Positions 49,560 to 60,312 of a stretch of 64,000 nt of DNA are shown one piece after another; within the stretch, counting starts at the first letter, position 1; each line of letters begins with the position of its first letter. The notes under the pieces are model-generated. The model ran no database searches and had not been told where the DNA came from. It saw only the letters and a list, made by a program, of their open reading frames with translations. The translations under genes were made by a program, and so were the position numbers. The DNA comes from Hirsutella rhossiliensis (Eukaryota; Ascomycota; Sordariomycetes; Hypocreales; Ophiocordycipitaceae), in NCBI RefSeq assembly GCF_020360975.1, contig NW_025408667.1, positions 1,488,001 through 1,552,000 on the forward strand, given 5' to 3'.

Positions 49560-50350
49560 TTATAAGAAGACTCCGCTAACTATAACTCTTACTTATTAGT
49601 AAATTTAACGGTAAAAACGTAACTAAATTCCTTAAGAAGTTCGAATAAGAAATACGCGTTAACTATATCTACGATAAGGATAAAATAGACTAGCTCGAAG
49701 TCTATATCTCCTCTATATAAGCCCTTACTATTAAAATTCTTATAGACGGACTTACTTAAAAAGAAGCAAAGAAGAGACTCCTTTAATACTACTATATATA
49801 TAATATTAAATAACTAGAAACTACTAATAACCGCTTAGACTATTATAATACTAAAAAGCTTAAGACTATTATAGAAGTTATAGAATAGCTTAGTCTCTAC
49901 TTATACTTATAGCGTAAGGTATAACCTAATAGCTAGGAAGAATCTATAGTCTAGTTATACTTTATCTACTATATAATACTAAAGGAGCTTATTATTAATA
50001 TTATAGAGAGAAATAGGAAGATATTTAAAGTTATCTTAAAACTCCTATATAAAAGTCTTATCTATATAATTAATAACTACTTAGTACCTCGCTAGGATAT
50101 TAAGCGACGAGATATAGTATTTAAAGTTTATAATTAGAAGCTTAAGAACTTAAAGAAAGACTAGCTCTTTAGGGAAATCAATAAAGTAATAAAGGAAGCT
50201 AAATCTAATAAGGGTAAAGAAAAACTTCTTAAAGAGCTAAAGAAAATAGATAAGAAACCTAGATAGCCTATAAAGGAGATCTTAGACCTAATAAAAGCCT
50301 TTAAAGATATAAAGATTAACCTTACTCGCTACTAAAAGTAGATATTTAAC
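49560..50350 (+). pseudogene. Gypsy2-B gag relic
   Basis: Read through RIP stops, the frame contains 'KFNGKNVTKFLKKFE' (49604-49650), the signature start of the fungal gypsy gag fold, followed by 'EIRVNYIYDKDKID'. Gag would form the virus-like particle. It lies upstream of pol in the expected order; copy A lacks it. Confidence 0.7.
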
Positions 50351-53059
50351 TAGCTTAATAGGGAATAAAAACGCGTTAGTAGTAAAGGCTACTCTTTAAG
50401 TTATAGATAAGGAGGTAGCGTAAATACTATTAGATTTTACTACCTATTTAATTAATATATATAGTTTTAAGTTAATGCTTTTAACCGGCCTAGGAGATAC
50501 TTTTATTACGGTAAAGAAAGATACTACCTTAATAAGTATAAGGTATACTCTTAGGACTATAAGATCGGATTTATAATATATAAAGTAGTAAATAGGACTC
50601 TTTACCTTAGAAGAAAAGATAATAAAAGCGTAATTCCCTTAGTACTTACTAATAGGTTTTCTTAAATAGGTATATATATTTAAAGGCTTATCGTATACTA
50701 GGTAGATATATAGCTAGACTCCTTTATATTACTACTTATAAAATAAGTTAAAGCTATAGTTATACTATCTTACTTAAATTAGGCTACTAGTAAAAGAGAA
50801 TCCGGATTCCTAGACTAGTTTTATAGATATAGAAGCCTATATAAGTAGAAGCTAAGGAATCTAGAAGTAATCGATATAAGAAAAGAAGTAGGAAGGATAT
50901 CGGTTATTATAATTACGGATAACTTATAATAAAGCGATATATATAATTAGATAATCTATATAACTATAATAGGGATTAATACCTATAAAGGGAAAAGATA
51001 AAGAGTTAAAGAGGATATAAAAGAAATCGAGATAACGAGAATAGTAAAAACTAGCTTAAAGATTATCCTTATATACTATAGATATAGAAGATCTAGATAA
51101 GAAGTTTAATAGACTTATAGATAAAATCGTTAGAGAAATTATATATAAAAGAATCCCGATCCTTTTAAATTACTTAATTAACTTTATTCCCTAACTAAGC
51201 TAGAGACTTAGTATAAGATATATAGATATAGCCTAAGGTATAGAAAATACTAAATTCTAGACTTTAAAGAAAGTAGAGAGTAATATAAGACCTTATAGAG
51301 CTATAATAACGGTTATAAAAGTAGCTAAAGATAATATAAAGAGTAGTTTACTCCTCCTTAAATATCTATAAGGAAAACTTACGGTAGCTTTAGTATAAGT
51401 TAAAGAATAAGACGAAGAATACTAGGTTAAACTAATTAAGCTTACTTACCCTACTTATAAAGAATCGGATTATAAGTACCTTAAAGTCTAATAAGCATTA
51501 AAGGAAGTTAGGTTTATAATTAATACGATTAGCGTAACGTAACTAGCTTAAAGACTATTTAATTAATAAACTCTAGAGGTAATAAGACTAAAGAAAGATA
51601 AATTTATTATATAAAAAGTAGTACTCTCGATAAGATACTAAGAGATAACTTTAAAAGACCTTATAACGATTCCTATAATATATATAAATACGGTCCTTAT
51701 ACCTTTCTACTCGCTTAAGTATATATAAGACCTACCCTATATTTAAGTATAACTTAGTAGCTAGAAAGCTAAAGTTCTAAGCGCCTTAATCGATACTAAG
51801 TCTAAAGGAAACATTATTATTAAAAGATACGTAAATATATATAGGCTTAAAATCCTATTAATAAGAGTATTAATAATAGCGTATACTAGGTCCCTTATAG
51901 ATATAGTTAGGAAGGTAGAGACTAATCTCTATCTAGGCACGGCTTAGATACTAATCCGTCTTTATATTATACTAAATAGAGTCTTAGTCCCTTTTATCTT
52001 AGGTATACTATTTATTAGAGCCGCGCGTATATTATTTAATTATTCCCTAAGAAATAGGGATATATAGGTTAAATATTAGATCGGTACTATCTAGGTAGTT
52101 ACGCTAGCGGTAGGAGCTATTAAATAAGAGCTTCTAGACAAGGTCGATATAGTAAATTCCTTTTAGGCTACGACCTTAATAGTTAATAAAGACGTATATA
52201 AAAGACTAAAGCTTAAGGAGACTATATAAGAAATAGCTACCTAGCTCCTAAGAAATTTATTTTAGGCTTTAGTAATAGAAGTCGAAGAAGATAACCTAGG
52301 AGCTACCTAATAATTACGAAGAGAAACCCTTATAAATACCTTAATAGCCGAGATTCTCTTACTAAGAGGCAAGATCCTTAGTTATAAAGGGGGTACTAAC
52401 TAAGTCCTTAATCTAGCTAATATTAGTATAAACGAGCCCTTAATAGTACTAGTATAATAGTAATTAATTATAGATAAAGGAGATAAGGCGATTCTAGCTA
52501 TTAGATCTAAGATAGTAAAAGAGATTATTAAAGTTATAGTTATAAAGGCTATAAGAGAATTTAAGAAAAACATTATTAAAGCTAAAAAGAAGTTCTAAAA
52601 GATCTAAAAGGTTAAAGTTAAGATAGGGAGGAAACGACCTATTAGATTATATAATCTAAGAGTTAATACTCTCTTTAAAAGAAAAGTAGATAAGATTAAC
52701 CTTATTAATAATACTCTATTAAACGGCTCGACGCTAGAAGGGGACCTTAATTAAAAGAAGACTAAATAAAATACCGTTAAAGATAAGATATAGCTTAGAC
52801 CCTACCTAGAACACTTAATAGGAAAATTCTTAAGTATATAGAAAGGAAAGCGGCTAATATAAGAAAGACTTAAAGTAATCTATAAATAATTTAAGGGCTT
52901 TCTTATAAAGGTAGAAATCCGGATCTTTAATAATATTCTATTTAATAGGGAAGTAGCGTTATCCTAGGACTTTATAGAAAGAGGTAGAGTCGACCTAGCT
53001 ATAGCCCTACTATAGGTTATTAAGATAATAGAATATAAGGTATAGTAAGCAGCCTTAAT

Positions 53060-54907
53060 CCCGATCTTAAAAGCGATAGAGTAGAAAGTTATTAATATCC
53101 TTAAAATTAAACTAGAAATAAGAGTCCTTAAAGAAGGGCATAGGCCTTATAGGAACCCTTTTTTCCTAGTAGTAAAGAAAGATAAAGGACTACGCCTAAT
53201 TAATTCCGCTACGTATATAAATACTATTATAATAAGAGATATAAACCTACCGCCGAATATAAACGAGTTTAGCGACTACTTCTCGATATATAAGATCCTT
53301 TCCCTCTTAGACCTTTTTTTAGGCTATAATTAGATCCCTCTTAATATTAAAAGCCGTAACTTAACGATATTCGCGATACTTATTAGCCTTTTATATATAT
53401 ATATACTCCCTTAAGGGGCTATAAACTTAGTCGGCTAATTTATAAGGATAATATAAAGAATCCTATAAGACCTTATACCGAATATCTCTAGGAATTTCCT
53501 CGATAATATAGGTATTAAGGGGCCCGATATAACGTATAATAATAAAGAGGTAGCGCTAGGAGTAAGGAGATTTATCTTTAAATACCTTATTAACCTCGAT
53601 AAAGTCTTAGTTAACGTCGAACTCTCTAGTTATACGATTATAGGGGCTAAATCGAAATTCTACTAGTAAGTAACCGAAGTTATTAGTTATATCTATAGAG
53701 TAAATAGAAGGTGCCCTATAGAAGCTAAAGTTATTAAAATTAAGGAATAGATAAGATACCTTAATATAACGTATATTAAAGCTTTCTTTAATATTATAGG
53801 ATACTATCGAATCTAAATTAAATAGTTTACTATCTTAGTAAAACCCCTTATAGACCTATTAAAGAAAGAAGTCTATTAAGAATTAGGAGATAAATAAATA
53901 AAAGTAATAGCTGCCCTTAAGGAAGCTATTACTAATCTAGTCTTTCTAGTATCCCTCGACGTTAGCCTAGGAAGAGGAGATATTATTCTAATATATAATG
54001 CTAGTTTGCTCGGCTAAGGGGTAGTCTTAATATAAATCGTCGATAGAAAGAAGCGCCTTATAAGGTTCGAAAGTAGAACGTAGTTACTAATAGAAACTAA
54101 ATATAATATAATAAAGAAGGAGTATAGGGCTATATTAAGTGCGCTTAAGAGACTAAGAATATACTTATATAGCGTATATTTTATCTTAGAAACTAATATA
54201 TAGGTCTTAGTTAATTAACTAAAAGGTGCCCTTAAAGACGTCCTTAGAGCTATAGTAACTCGCTAAATAAGCTATATTTTCCTCTTTAACTTTACTATAT
54301 AATACGTCGAAGGTAAGAAGAATAGCGTAGCTAATAGACTCTTAAGAAAGCCTAAAGGACCTTTTAATATATTAAATAAGGAAATAGAAGGCGATATTAA
54401 AGAATTTATAGACTTCTACTTAAACGTAGTATAAGGGACTAAGCTATAAGGGGACTACTTAAAGGAATCGAGGATAATTATAGACTTCCTTTAAATATTA
54501 AAACGGCTAAAGGGCCTTTCTAAATAAAACTATAGGAAGTTACGTTTAAAGAGTCTAAATTTCTACGTTAAAGATTAAAAGCTTTAGCGACTTTATAGGA
54601 AGGAAGAAAGGGGACCTATACTAGTTATAGACGACCTAAAAAAACGGAAAAGGATTATCGTAAAGTACTATATATAAATAAGATATAAAGGATAATAAGT
54701 TATATATATATTCGTAAAGGATAGGTATTAGTAAGCTAGCTTTTAAAACGATATTTATAGCGTAATCTCTTCTTATAAAGAATACTAATACTTTACGACT
54801 AAAAGACCCTAGGAAGTTATAACTACGACCGCGCCTAGCTACCCTATAAGTAAGATTTACTTTAATAGCTAGTATATACTATTTAATTATAGGTATTTAT
54901 ACCTTAT
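53060..54907 (+). pseudogene. Gypsy2-B pol relic, upstream part (RT, RNase H, start of integrase)
   Basis: RT reads 'RNPFFLVVKKDKGLRLIN', then 'TIRDINLPPNINEFSDYFS', then at 53496-53525 'F-L-D-N-I-G-I-K-G-P'. One of the two catalytic Asp survives here, whereas copy A has lost both. RNase H and the beginning of integrase follow until the Helitron splits the gene at 54907. Fewer replacements than copy A suggest slightly weaker RIP, but stops and the absence of ATG still abolish function. Confidence 0.8.
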
Positions 54908-54908
54908 T

Positions 54909-54920
54909 CAGCCCGAAGGG
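54909..54920 (+). repeat. Helitron 5' terminal motif (asymmetric inverted repeat)
   Basis: CAGCCCGAAGGG at the 5' end; its exact reverse complement CCCTTCGGGCTG is at 60578-60589. It would mark the initiation end for rolling-circle transposition. Confidence 0.8.
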
Positions 54921-55334
54921 CGTTCTACTCAGTCAGAAAGATTCGAGCATAAAACCTCCTCTGATTGGCTAATTGGCCTGGCTTGTGCTCAACTCGTGCG
55001 CGGATTGGTCGGCCGATAACGTCACCAAATGAAGGCCCGCAAAATTACCCTGAGCGTTGACTAGGTAACTGGCCAGCTTGGCAGGCTCTCCAAGAGCTTC
55101 CAGTTCTTCCTTTCTTCCATCCATGCCATCAATTTACTGGGTCGCTAGGCACTCTTTACACTAACCTACATAGCGGCTGCTTCTCTTTCTGCCCAATCTA
55201 TCAAACTAATCATGTTACTAACGGTTTATAGGTTCACCTATTACCTCGGCAGCCGGCCCACCTCCCAAGATTCTCCGGTTATTCTGTCTCTTCTAGCAGT
55301 CTGAAGGGTAAGAGGTGGATACATATACGGCCAG
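54921..55334 (+). other. Helitron 5' leader, no gene seen
   Basis: About 410 bp of non-RIPped sequence between the 5' end and the first plausible ATG. It presumably contains the element's promoter, but I see no decisive TATA-type motif. A minus-strand ORF over 55241-55774 is most likely only the complement of the zinc-finger frame. Confidence 0.5.
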
Positions 55335-55949
55335 ATGGAGGACGACATACCCCAGGCAGTTCGGAATTGCCATACCTGCAAGCAAGACCTGCCCGAAGTC
55401 GAATTTCGAAGCGTCAAGGACCCTACGAAGTTTACAAGAGACTGTGCTAGCTGTAGGGCACGCCGAAAGGAACGGGTAACCGAATCTCGAGCCGCCGTTG
55501 CCGCAATGCGGAATTTCGCCTTGAGGCTATCGCCACGCAGAGCCACGAAACGGACCGATTCTCTAGCTAACCTGACGCCTCCAAGGCGGGCTGCGCCAAC
55601 GCCTGCGTGTGTGCAAGTCTTACGACCCCCTGCCACATCTACGTTATGCCGTGCCCTGGCGCCCGCACTCCAGGGACTGCCTAGACCTCTGCCGGGGCCA
55701 TCTACCTCAAGCGCGGTAGAGGGACCTTCCCCCACCCCTCCTACCCTTGGCCTGCCAACAGTAGTTCTGGGCACGCCGATTCCAGAAACGCCAATTCCTC
55801 AAGGCACTCTCCCATCGGCTTCTGTTGTGCAAGGCACGCCTATACCGAAGGAATCGCCTCGTACCCTCCTTCATTACTGCCACAGAGTCGTCGCCGCGGC
55901 CGCTATACACGTCGAGTCAACATTAACCCCGGCCACGGCCACAGCCTGA
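55335..55949 (+). pseudogene. Rep-helicase fragment 1: N-terminal zinc finger
   Basis: 204 codons from an ATG that is the best candidate for the true start. Residues C12/C15 and C37/C40 form a CxxC...CxxC finger of the type found at the start of fungal Helitron proteins, probably for DNA contact. From about residue 110 the chain is rich in Pro, Ala and Thr and looks disordered. It ends at a stop, and the frame is lost before the next fragment at 56033. Confidence 0.75.
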
Positions 55950-56032
55950 AGAGCGACAGTTCGATCAGATAGTTGATCCGCCTTTACAGGGGACCTTGAC
56001 TTGCCTGCCCTTTGTGAGGGGATCGAGCCCTT

Positions 56033-56242
56033 GTGCGCGAGTTCTATACTGCCCTGAATGACGACAAGATGCATAGTTGCATTCGCTGCCAGGAGCGTTG
56101 GTTCGATATGAAGCGAAATAGCTTGAAAATCTGCAGCCGCTGCATTAGTCGAGACAGGAAGAAAGGCCCCAACGAGCCCTACTTCTTTAGCGCTGCGAAC
56201 AACCTTGACTTTGGGAAGTCCCGAGCGATCTACCCGATCTAA
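56033..56242 (+). pseudogene. Rep-helicase fragment 2: second zinc finger
   Basis: 69 codons. The apparent start is GTG, not ATG, and is only where an upstream frame joins. C16-x2-C19 and C34-x2-C37 enclose 'ERWFDMK', a hallmark of fungal Helitron proteins just upstream of the Helitron N-terminal region, and 'NNLDFG' follows. The last few codons before the stop are out of frame: the next frame already reads 'DLPDLT' at 56225-56242. Confidence 0.82.
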
Positions 56243-56244
56243 CG

Positions 56245-56772
56245 ATGGTCGAGGAGATGCTCATTGCTAGAGTTCACGTACATGTGAAGGTCCTGCAGGT
56301 ACGTGGCGCTCAATATAAATATCGCGGTCATGTTGTCCACTTCCTTCGCAATGTTGGCAGGCTATTTGAAGAGCTCCCGGTCCTACCTGAAGAGCTAGAT
56401 GTCGTCCTCCTGCGGCCTCCTAATATGGAGGGCAGCCCTCGCTTCCGGCAACAGTTTGCTCGCGATTTGCGGGTACGCCGCTCATGCCTGTTGGCGTGGC
56501 TGCACTACCTACAGCGCCACCACCGGGGCTATCGCGATATCGTCGTGAGTCAGAATCGCTTGCACCGGCTTCCTCTTGATGGCAACATAGTTGATTCCAT
56601 TGCCAGCCAAGTGGCTGACATACCTGACGGCGAGGTCCCCAAAGGCCCCGTCGAGGAGGCTGTGGAAGAGGATCCTAGCGATGCCGATGCATCAGCGATC
56701 CCGAATTTGCAGGTTACCGATACCGAATTGAACGCTCTGCAGTCCCGATTTCTTGATGGTACCCTAACCTGA
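56245..56772 (+). pseudogene. Rep-helicase fragment 3: DUF6570-like region
   Basis: 175 codons beginning 'MVEEMLIARVHVHV' with 'YKYRGHVVHFLRNVGRLF' and 'ELPVLPEELDVVLLRP', a block conserved in fungal Helitron transposases. Its role is unknown; it is thought to belong to the DNA-binding front part. An acidic linker ('VEEAVEEDPSDADAS') closes the fragment. The initial Met is internal to the ancestral protein. The frame shifts again at about 56770. Confidence 0.82.
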
Positions 56773-56776
56773 GCGT

Positions 56777-57274
56777 ATGACTGATGTGGAGCATATACCG
56801 TGTAACGCGCAGGCTCACCACCAGATGCCGCTGCCTTCAGTTCGCAGGACCCCCATCGACGAATTCAACCGTTCCCAGCCGCTGCTAACGCTTGCATTCC
56901 CTACCCTCTACCCTGACGGCAAGGCCGACTTCGTGGAGCCTCGTTTACGGAGCATCACGTTCCAGGACTACCTTGCCCATGCGATGAGATGGCATGACGG
57001 ACGTTTCGCCCGCCATAAGACGTGGCCTTTCGTCGCCCTCAACACGCTGTTACGTGCGCAGGTCCGAAAGCGAAGTGACTACCTCGTCAAGCAACGCGAC
57101 AGCCGCCGTCAGCCCCTTACACGCGCCGACCTAGAGGAAGCAATGGCTGAGCCTGACGAGCCGGAGGCTCAGGTCCTGATCCAGTCGATCACGCGCCAAG
57201 CCGCAGTAATTAGGGCACCCGGCCGTATTGGTATAAACAAAGGAAGGAGTTGGAAGCATATGCCTATAATCTAG
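56777..57274 (+). pseudogene. Rep-helicase fragment 4: Helitron-like N-terminal domain, part 1
   Basis: Contains 'PLLTLAFPTLYPDGKADF', the most conserved entry to the Helitron_like_N domain, then 'TFQDYLAHAMRWHDGRFARHKTW', and 'FVALNTLLR'. This domain precedes the relaxase core. The last dozen codons are out of frame; the correct frame from about 57220 reads 'YWYKQRKELEAYAYNLG' and leads into the next fragment. Confidence 0.83.
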
Positions 57275-57696
57275 GCAAGCCCGGCCTTTCGCTACTGCAA
57301 GTGCAGCCGATTACCACTGGGAATCCCTATACCGCCATATGCCTCGATTTGACGAGTGGCAAACAGCTCCTGAGGCGGCGCGGATGGCTCTATCCCGGCA
57401 ACTACTGCGAGACAACGCCCACATCGCTGCGTACCACTTTCATAAGCGTTATGCGCTGTTTAGGCTATTGTCTTGAAGCAGAAGTTCAACCTAACGGACT
57501 CTTGGGGCCGCTACGAGTGGCAGGGCAGGGTTCCAGTCACCACCACGGCCTATATTGGCTAAGTGGCCACCCAGACTTAGATCCTGACAACGATCAGTCC
57601 GGGCAATTCGCTCGCATCTGGGGATACCACGTATCTGCAGTGAACCCAGAGCCACAGCGAATACAGGCTCCTGGGAAGGGAACCCCTGATCGGTAA
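57250..57696 (+). pseudogene. Rep-helicase fragment 5: HUH relaxase motif
   Basis: Only the two ends of this frame are genuine. 'EAYAYNLGKPGL' opens it; then the true frame moves to modulo 0 (57303 to about 57465, 'DYHWESLYRHMP', 'YHFHKRYALFR') and modulo 2 (57473 to about 57525), and returns here for the HUH motif. 'GSSHHHGLYW' has the metal-binding histidines at residues 97 and 99 (codons 57538-57540 and 57544-57546). Helitron Rep uses this to bind the divalent metal for single-strand cleavage. Two extra frameshifts therefore fall within about 220 bp. Confidence 0.82.
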
Positions 57697-57732
57697 TCTA
57701 CTGGAACATCCCTTACCGTTCAGTTCCTATCG

Positions 57733-57951
57733 ATGGTAGTCAACCGCGTGCAACGCCACCGCTGCAACAACTACTGCATGCAGCTCAATAAGCATACCAA
57801 GCAGGTGGAGTGCCGCTTTGGATTTCCTCACGGCCAGCGCCTACTAGCCTCCTTGACAAGGTTCCTCACTCTAAACACTGGAGCTTTAGGGGCGAGCGGA
57901 ACGATGGCCAGATTAACCACTACAACCGCTTGCTTACCGTTGCGTGGCTAG
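57733..57951 (+). pseudogene. Rep-helicase fragment 6: Cys-rich segment between HUH and Tyr motifs
   Basis: Starts 'VVNRVQRHRC' with C11, C15 and C27 in 'HRCNNYC' and 'VECRFGFP', the conserved cysteine cluster between the two relaxase motifs of Helitron Rep. Only about the first 35-40 codons are in the true frame; the remainder is a shadow of fragment 7. Confidence 0.8.
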
Positions 57952-58328
57952 CCAATACAGATGTTTCGCCTTGCACGAGTCTACAGCAGGTAATCGATTA
58001 CGCGGCCAAATACTGCTCCAAGTCGGAAAAGAAGAGCGAGTCTTTTGCCCAGATTGGGAAGGCCCTGATGCCCCGGGTCAAGGACCACAACCCCTTGATT
58101 TCCTTCACGTCAAAGCTCCTCAATCAGCTGGTTGCGGAGCGGGATTACTCGAAGCAGGAGGTCAGCCACTTGCTCCTCGGCCTGCCGTTACAGGAAGGGT
58201 CACGAACTTGCCTGTACGTCGACTGTCGTAATCCTGACAGGCATTCCCGCTCCTCCGTATTGACGGCGATGAGGTGGACGAGGCCCCCAACGTTTACGAA
58301 AAGTACACTCAACGCCCGGAAGCCCTAG
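57810..58328 (+). pseudogene. Rep-helicase fragment 7: two-tyrosine catalytic motif
   Basis: After an out-of-frame start, 'NHYNRLLTVAWLANTDVS' leads to 'YAAKYCSK', with candidate nucleophilic tyrosines Y64 (57999-58001) and Y68 (58011-58013). Two tyrosines one helical turn apart are diagnostic of Helitron relaxases. 'LLNQLVAERDYSKQEVSHLL' follows, typical of the link to the helicase. Both tyrosines and the HUH histidines survive, so the active site was intact when the indels occurred. Confidence 0.85.
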
Positions 58329-58666
58329 CGGACCTAAGCTACGTCTCCTTCCTGAAATGCTGGAATTTCCGCCCTAGGGACCCTTCCAAGTGGAAGCAAT
58401 GGCAGCCAGGCAACATTAACGGCAGGCCTCGAGTGCTGGTTTACTTTCCTCGCTATCAGGCTGATCCAGAAGGTCAACAGTGGTCAGATTACTGTCGTGT
58501 AAAGCTAACATTAAACCACCCACATCGGCGGGTTGATGATCTCCTCACAGTTGACGGCCAGCTTTTGGTTCTCACGCTGAGGCCTTCTCCTATTGTTGGC
58601 AGCATCACAGTCATGGTGATGACCATTACGGTCGGCCAAAGAGGCTCGATTACAGCCTCAAGATGA
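58274..58666 (+). pseudogene. Rep-helicase fragment 8: linker between relaxase and helicase
   Basis: Reads 'VYEKYTQRPEALADLSYVSF', a 'WNFRPRD' block and 'VLVYFPRYQADPEG', all familiar from the linker of fungal Helitron transposases; 'VDGQ' near 58550 is the last genuine stretch. The ancestral frame then continues in modulo 1 ('HAEAFSYCWQHHSHGDDHYG') before joining fragment 9. Confidence 0.78.
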
Positions 58667-58685
58667 TCAATACGAGGCTCTGCCT

Positions 58686-59354
58686 GTGGAGGAAGAATTT
58701 GATGACGAAGACTGGATTCGCCTCGCCGCCCTTTTACCTGACAACTCCCTTACCCAGGAAGATCTTGACCTACTTGGCCGCCGCGATATCGACATCAATT
58801 ACGACTGGACACAGCATGTGGGTACTTATCCGGAACTCCGAGACGGCTACTGGAAAGACCTTATCGCTAGCCACCCCATGGCCAACGATGTGGAGGTCCT
58901 TGGCCCTCACTGGCGTAATACGCTGAATACGCAACAACGGCTCGTGTACGACACATTCATGGGCCACTTCCAGGCGCAAAATCCTGCTCAAATCCTTCTC
59001 CACGTTGATGGTGGTGGTGGCACAGGCAAGTCGTTCCTTATCAAGGTGCTTTCTTCCCATCTTCAGGCAGCCGCCCTACCGAATCCTAGCCCTATATGCC
59101 GCGTGGCGCCAACAGGCGTTGCGAGTAACCAGATACAGGGCAGCACCATTCATTCGTTGCTGCGCCTCCCAGTAGGCGGTACTTTCACCGACCTTCCCCC
59201 GGCCGACGCAGCCGCCCTTCAGTCCCGCCTACGGCACATCAAATACCTCGTTATCGATGAAAAGAGCATGCTAGGCTTGAGCAGCTCGCGCGGATCGATT
59301 CCCGTTTGCGACAAGCCTTTCCACAGCGTAACCTCGAGTTCTTTGGTGGTGTGA
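58686..59354 (+). pseudogene. Rep-helicase fragment 9: PIF1 helicase motifs I, Ia and II
   Basis: The ATP-binding half of the helicase. Walker A is GGGGTGKS at residues 109-116 (around 59010-59033), motif Ia APTGVAS at 141-147, 'STIHSLLRLP' at 153-162, and Walker B VIDEKSM at 189-195 (around 59250-59270). These are PIF1/RecD-like superfamily 1B signatures and all key residues are present. The frame is lost shortly after Walker B; fragment 10 picks up the next motif. Confidence 0.88.
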
Positions 59355-59491
59355 GCGTTGTGCTTGTGGGCGATTTCTTCCAGTTACCACCAGTCCGACA
59401 AAAGCCCTGTATTCGACTAGCACCGGCCTGTCTTCGTTGGAAAGGAGAGGGCAGGTGGCCTACCGCCTATTTGACCGCACCGTCTTCCTGA
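59306..59491 (+). pseudogene. Rep-helicase fragment 10: helicase motif III
   Basis: 'GVSVVLVGDFFQLPPV' (residues 15-30) is motif III of PIF1 helicases, coupling ATP hydrolysis to DNA movement. It overlaps fragment 9 by 49 bp in another frame, and the genuine portion ends soon after, near 59440. Confidence 0.85.
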
Positions 59492-59814
59492 CCACGGCAC
59501 AGCGCCAGGCTGGTGATGATCAGGCCCAGTTCCGTCAGGCGTTGCAGGAACTGCGTGATGTAAAGTTATCTATACCATCCTGGAACCTCCTTAGCAATCG
59601 GGTACAGGCCAGGCTACCGCGGGCGAGCTTGACGGCTTCAGGACCGCTTTGCGAGTGTATTCTACAAAGGCACGGGTCAACCAATACAACCACGAGCATA
59701 TGGTGCATCTCAACGCCCCGGCAATACAAGTGGAGGCAAAGAATCACGGCAACGGCGCTGGGCAGGCACCAAGCAACAATGCTGGCAATCTATCTAACAA
59801 GTTCCTGTTGCTAA
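59437..59814 (+). pseudogene. Rep-helicase fragment 11: central helicase segment
   Basis: Opens 'RRGQVAYRLFDRTVFL' and 'QFRQALQELRD', the usual sequence after motif III in Helitron helicases. The second half looks out of frame: around 59650-59760 a different frame gives 'ARVNQYNHEHM'-like wording, so another indel lies near 59640. Confidence 0.72.
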
Positions 59815-59824
59815 GGGCACCAGG

Positions 59825-60079
59825 GTGATGCTCACGACTAATCTGTGGCAATCAGCTGGCCTAGTTAACGGTGCTCAGGGTACTGTATACGATATCGCCT
59901 GGAGCGCAGGCGCCGATCCATTGGAAGACCCCCCAGCCGTTATTATGGTGGACTTTGATAGCTACGACGGACCGCCGTATCTAACAACTAACGAGGGCAG
60001 GAAAATCTCACCCCATCCTGCCAGTCAGGCGGGACTTCCTTGTGGGCAACGAGACCTGCGCTCGCACGCAGTTTCCTAA
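59825..60079 (+). pseudogene. Rep-helicase fragment 12: helicase segment with 'GLVNGAQG'
   Basis: 'MLTTNLWQSAGLVNGAQGTV' (motif IV region) is conserved in PIF1-type and Helitron helicases, followed by 'VIMVDFDSYDGPP'. The end of this frame is out of register from about 60005; the true frame continues in fragment 13. Confidence 0.82.
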
Positions 60080-60312
60080 TCGTGGCGTTTGCTATTACTG
60101 TTCACAAATGCCAGAGCCTAACAAAGGATAAAATAGTTACTGATCTCGCTACACGCGACTTCCAGGCCGGTATTAGCTATGTTGCCGTCTCACGGGTTAC
60201 CTCGCTCCAAGGCTTACTCCTTGAGGCGCCGTTCGATCGTCAGAGCCTCTATAACCACACGCCGACGGAAGGTTATACGCCTGCGTTTCCTACGTACTGC
60301 ATTCACGGCTAA
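60040..60312 (+). pseudogene. Rep-helicase fragment 13: C-terminal helicase motifs V and VI
   Basis: 'FAITVHKCQSLT' (residues 17-28) and 'YVAVSRVTSL' (47-56) are the last two helicase motifs; the Arg of 'VSRV' is the arginine finger. The protein ends at a stop at 60310-60312, soon after the helicase, so there is no C-terminal endonuclease domain such as some Helentrons carry. Confidence 0.87.

Larger units (their letters stand above)
55335..60312 (+). pseudogene. Helitron Rep-helicase gene, broken by many frameshifts
   Basis: The gene would encode a rolling-circle transposase of roughly 1650 residues: zinc fingers, N-terminal Helitron domains, an HUH/two-tyrosine relaxase and a PIF1-family helicase. 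All of these can be recognised in order, but the reading frame changes at least ten times (coordinate modulo 3 of successive pieces: 0, 2, 1, 2, 1, then 0, 2 and 1 inside the HUH region, 1, 0, 2, 0, 2, 1, 2, 1). Few stops fall within the true frames, and the catalytic residues examined are intact. So the damage is almost purely small indels, quite unlike the RIP stops around it. Either recent decay or indel errors in the sequence could explain this. Confidence 0.88.

Noticed and set aside
55241..55774. Minus-strand ORF of 177 codons over the start of the Helitron gene
   Set aside because: It overlaps the plus-strand zinc-finger frame, has no recognisable motif and an arginine/serine-rich composition typical of an antisense shadow.
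57944..58231. Plus-strand ORF of 95 codons
   Set aside because: It overlaps the frame with the two-tyrosine motif (57810-58328), which is clearly the genuine one.
58663..58926. Plus-strand ORF of 87 codons
   Set aside because: Overlapped by the Walker A frame starting 58686, whose sequence is the expected helicase linker.
58770..59060. Minus-strand ORF of 96 codons opposite the helicase
   Set aside because: It is antisense to the Walker A region and has no family features.
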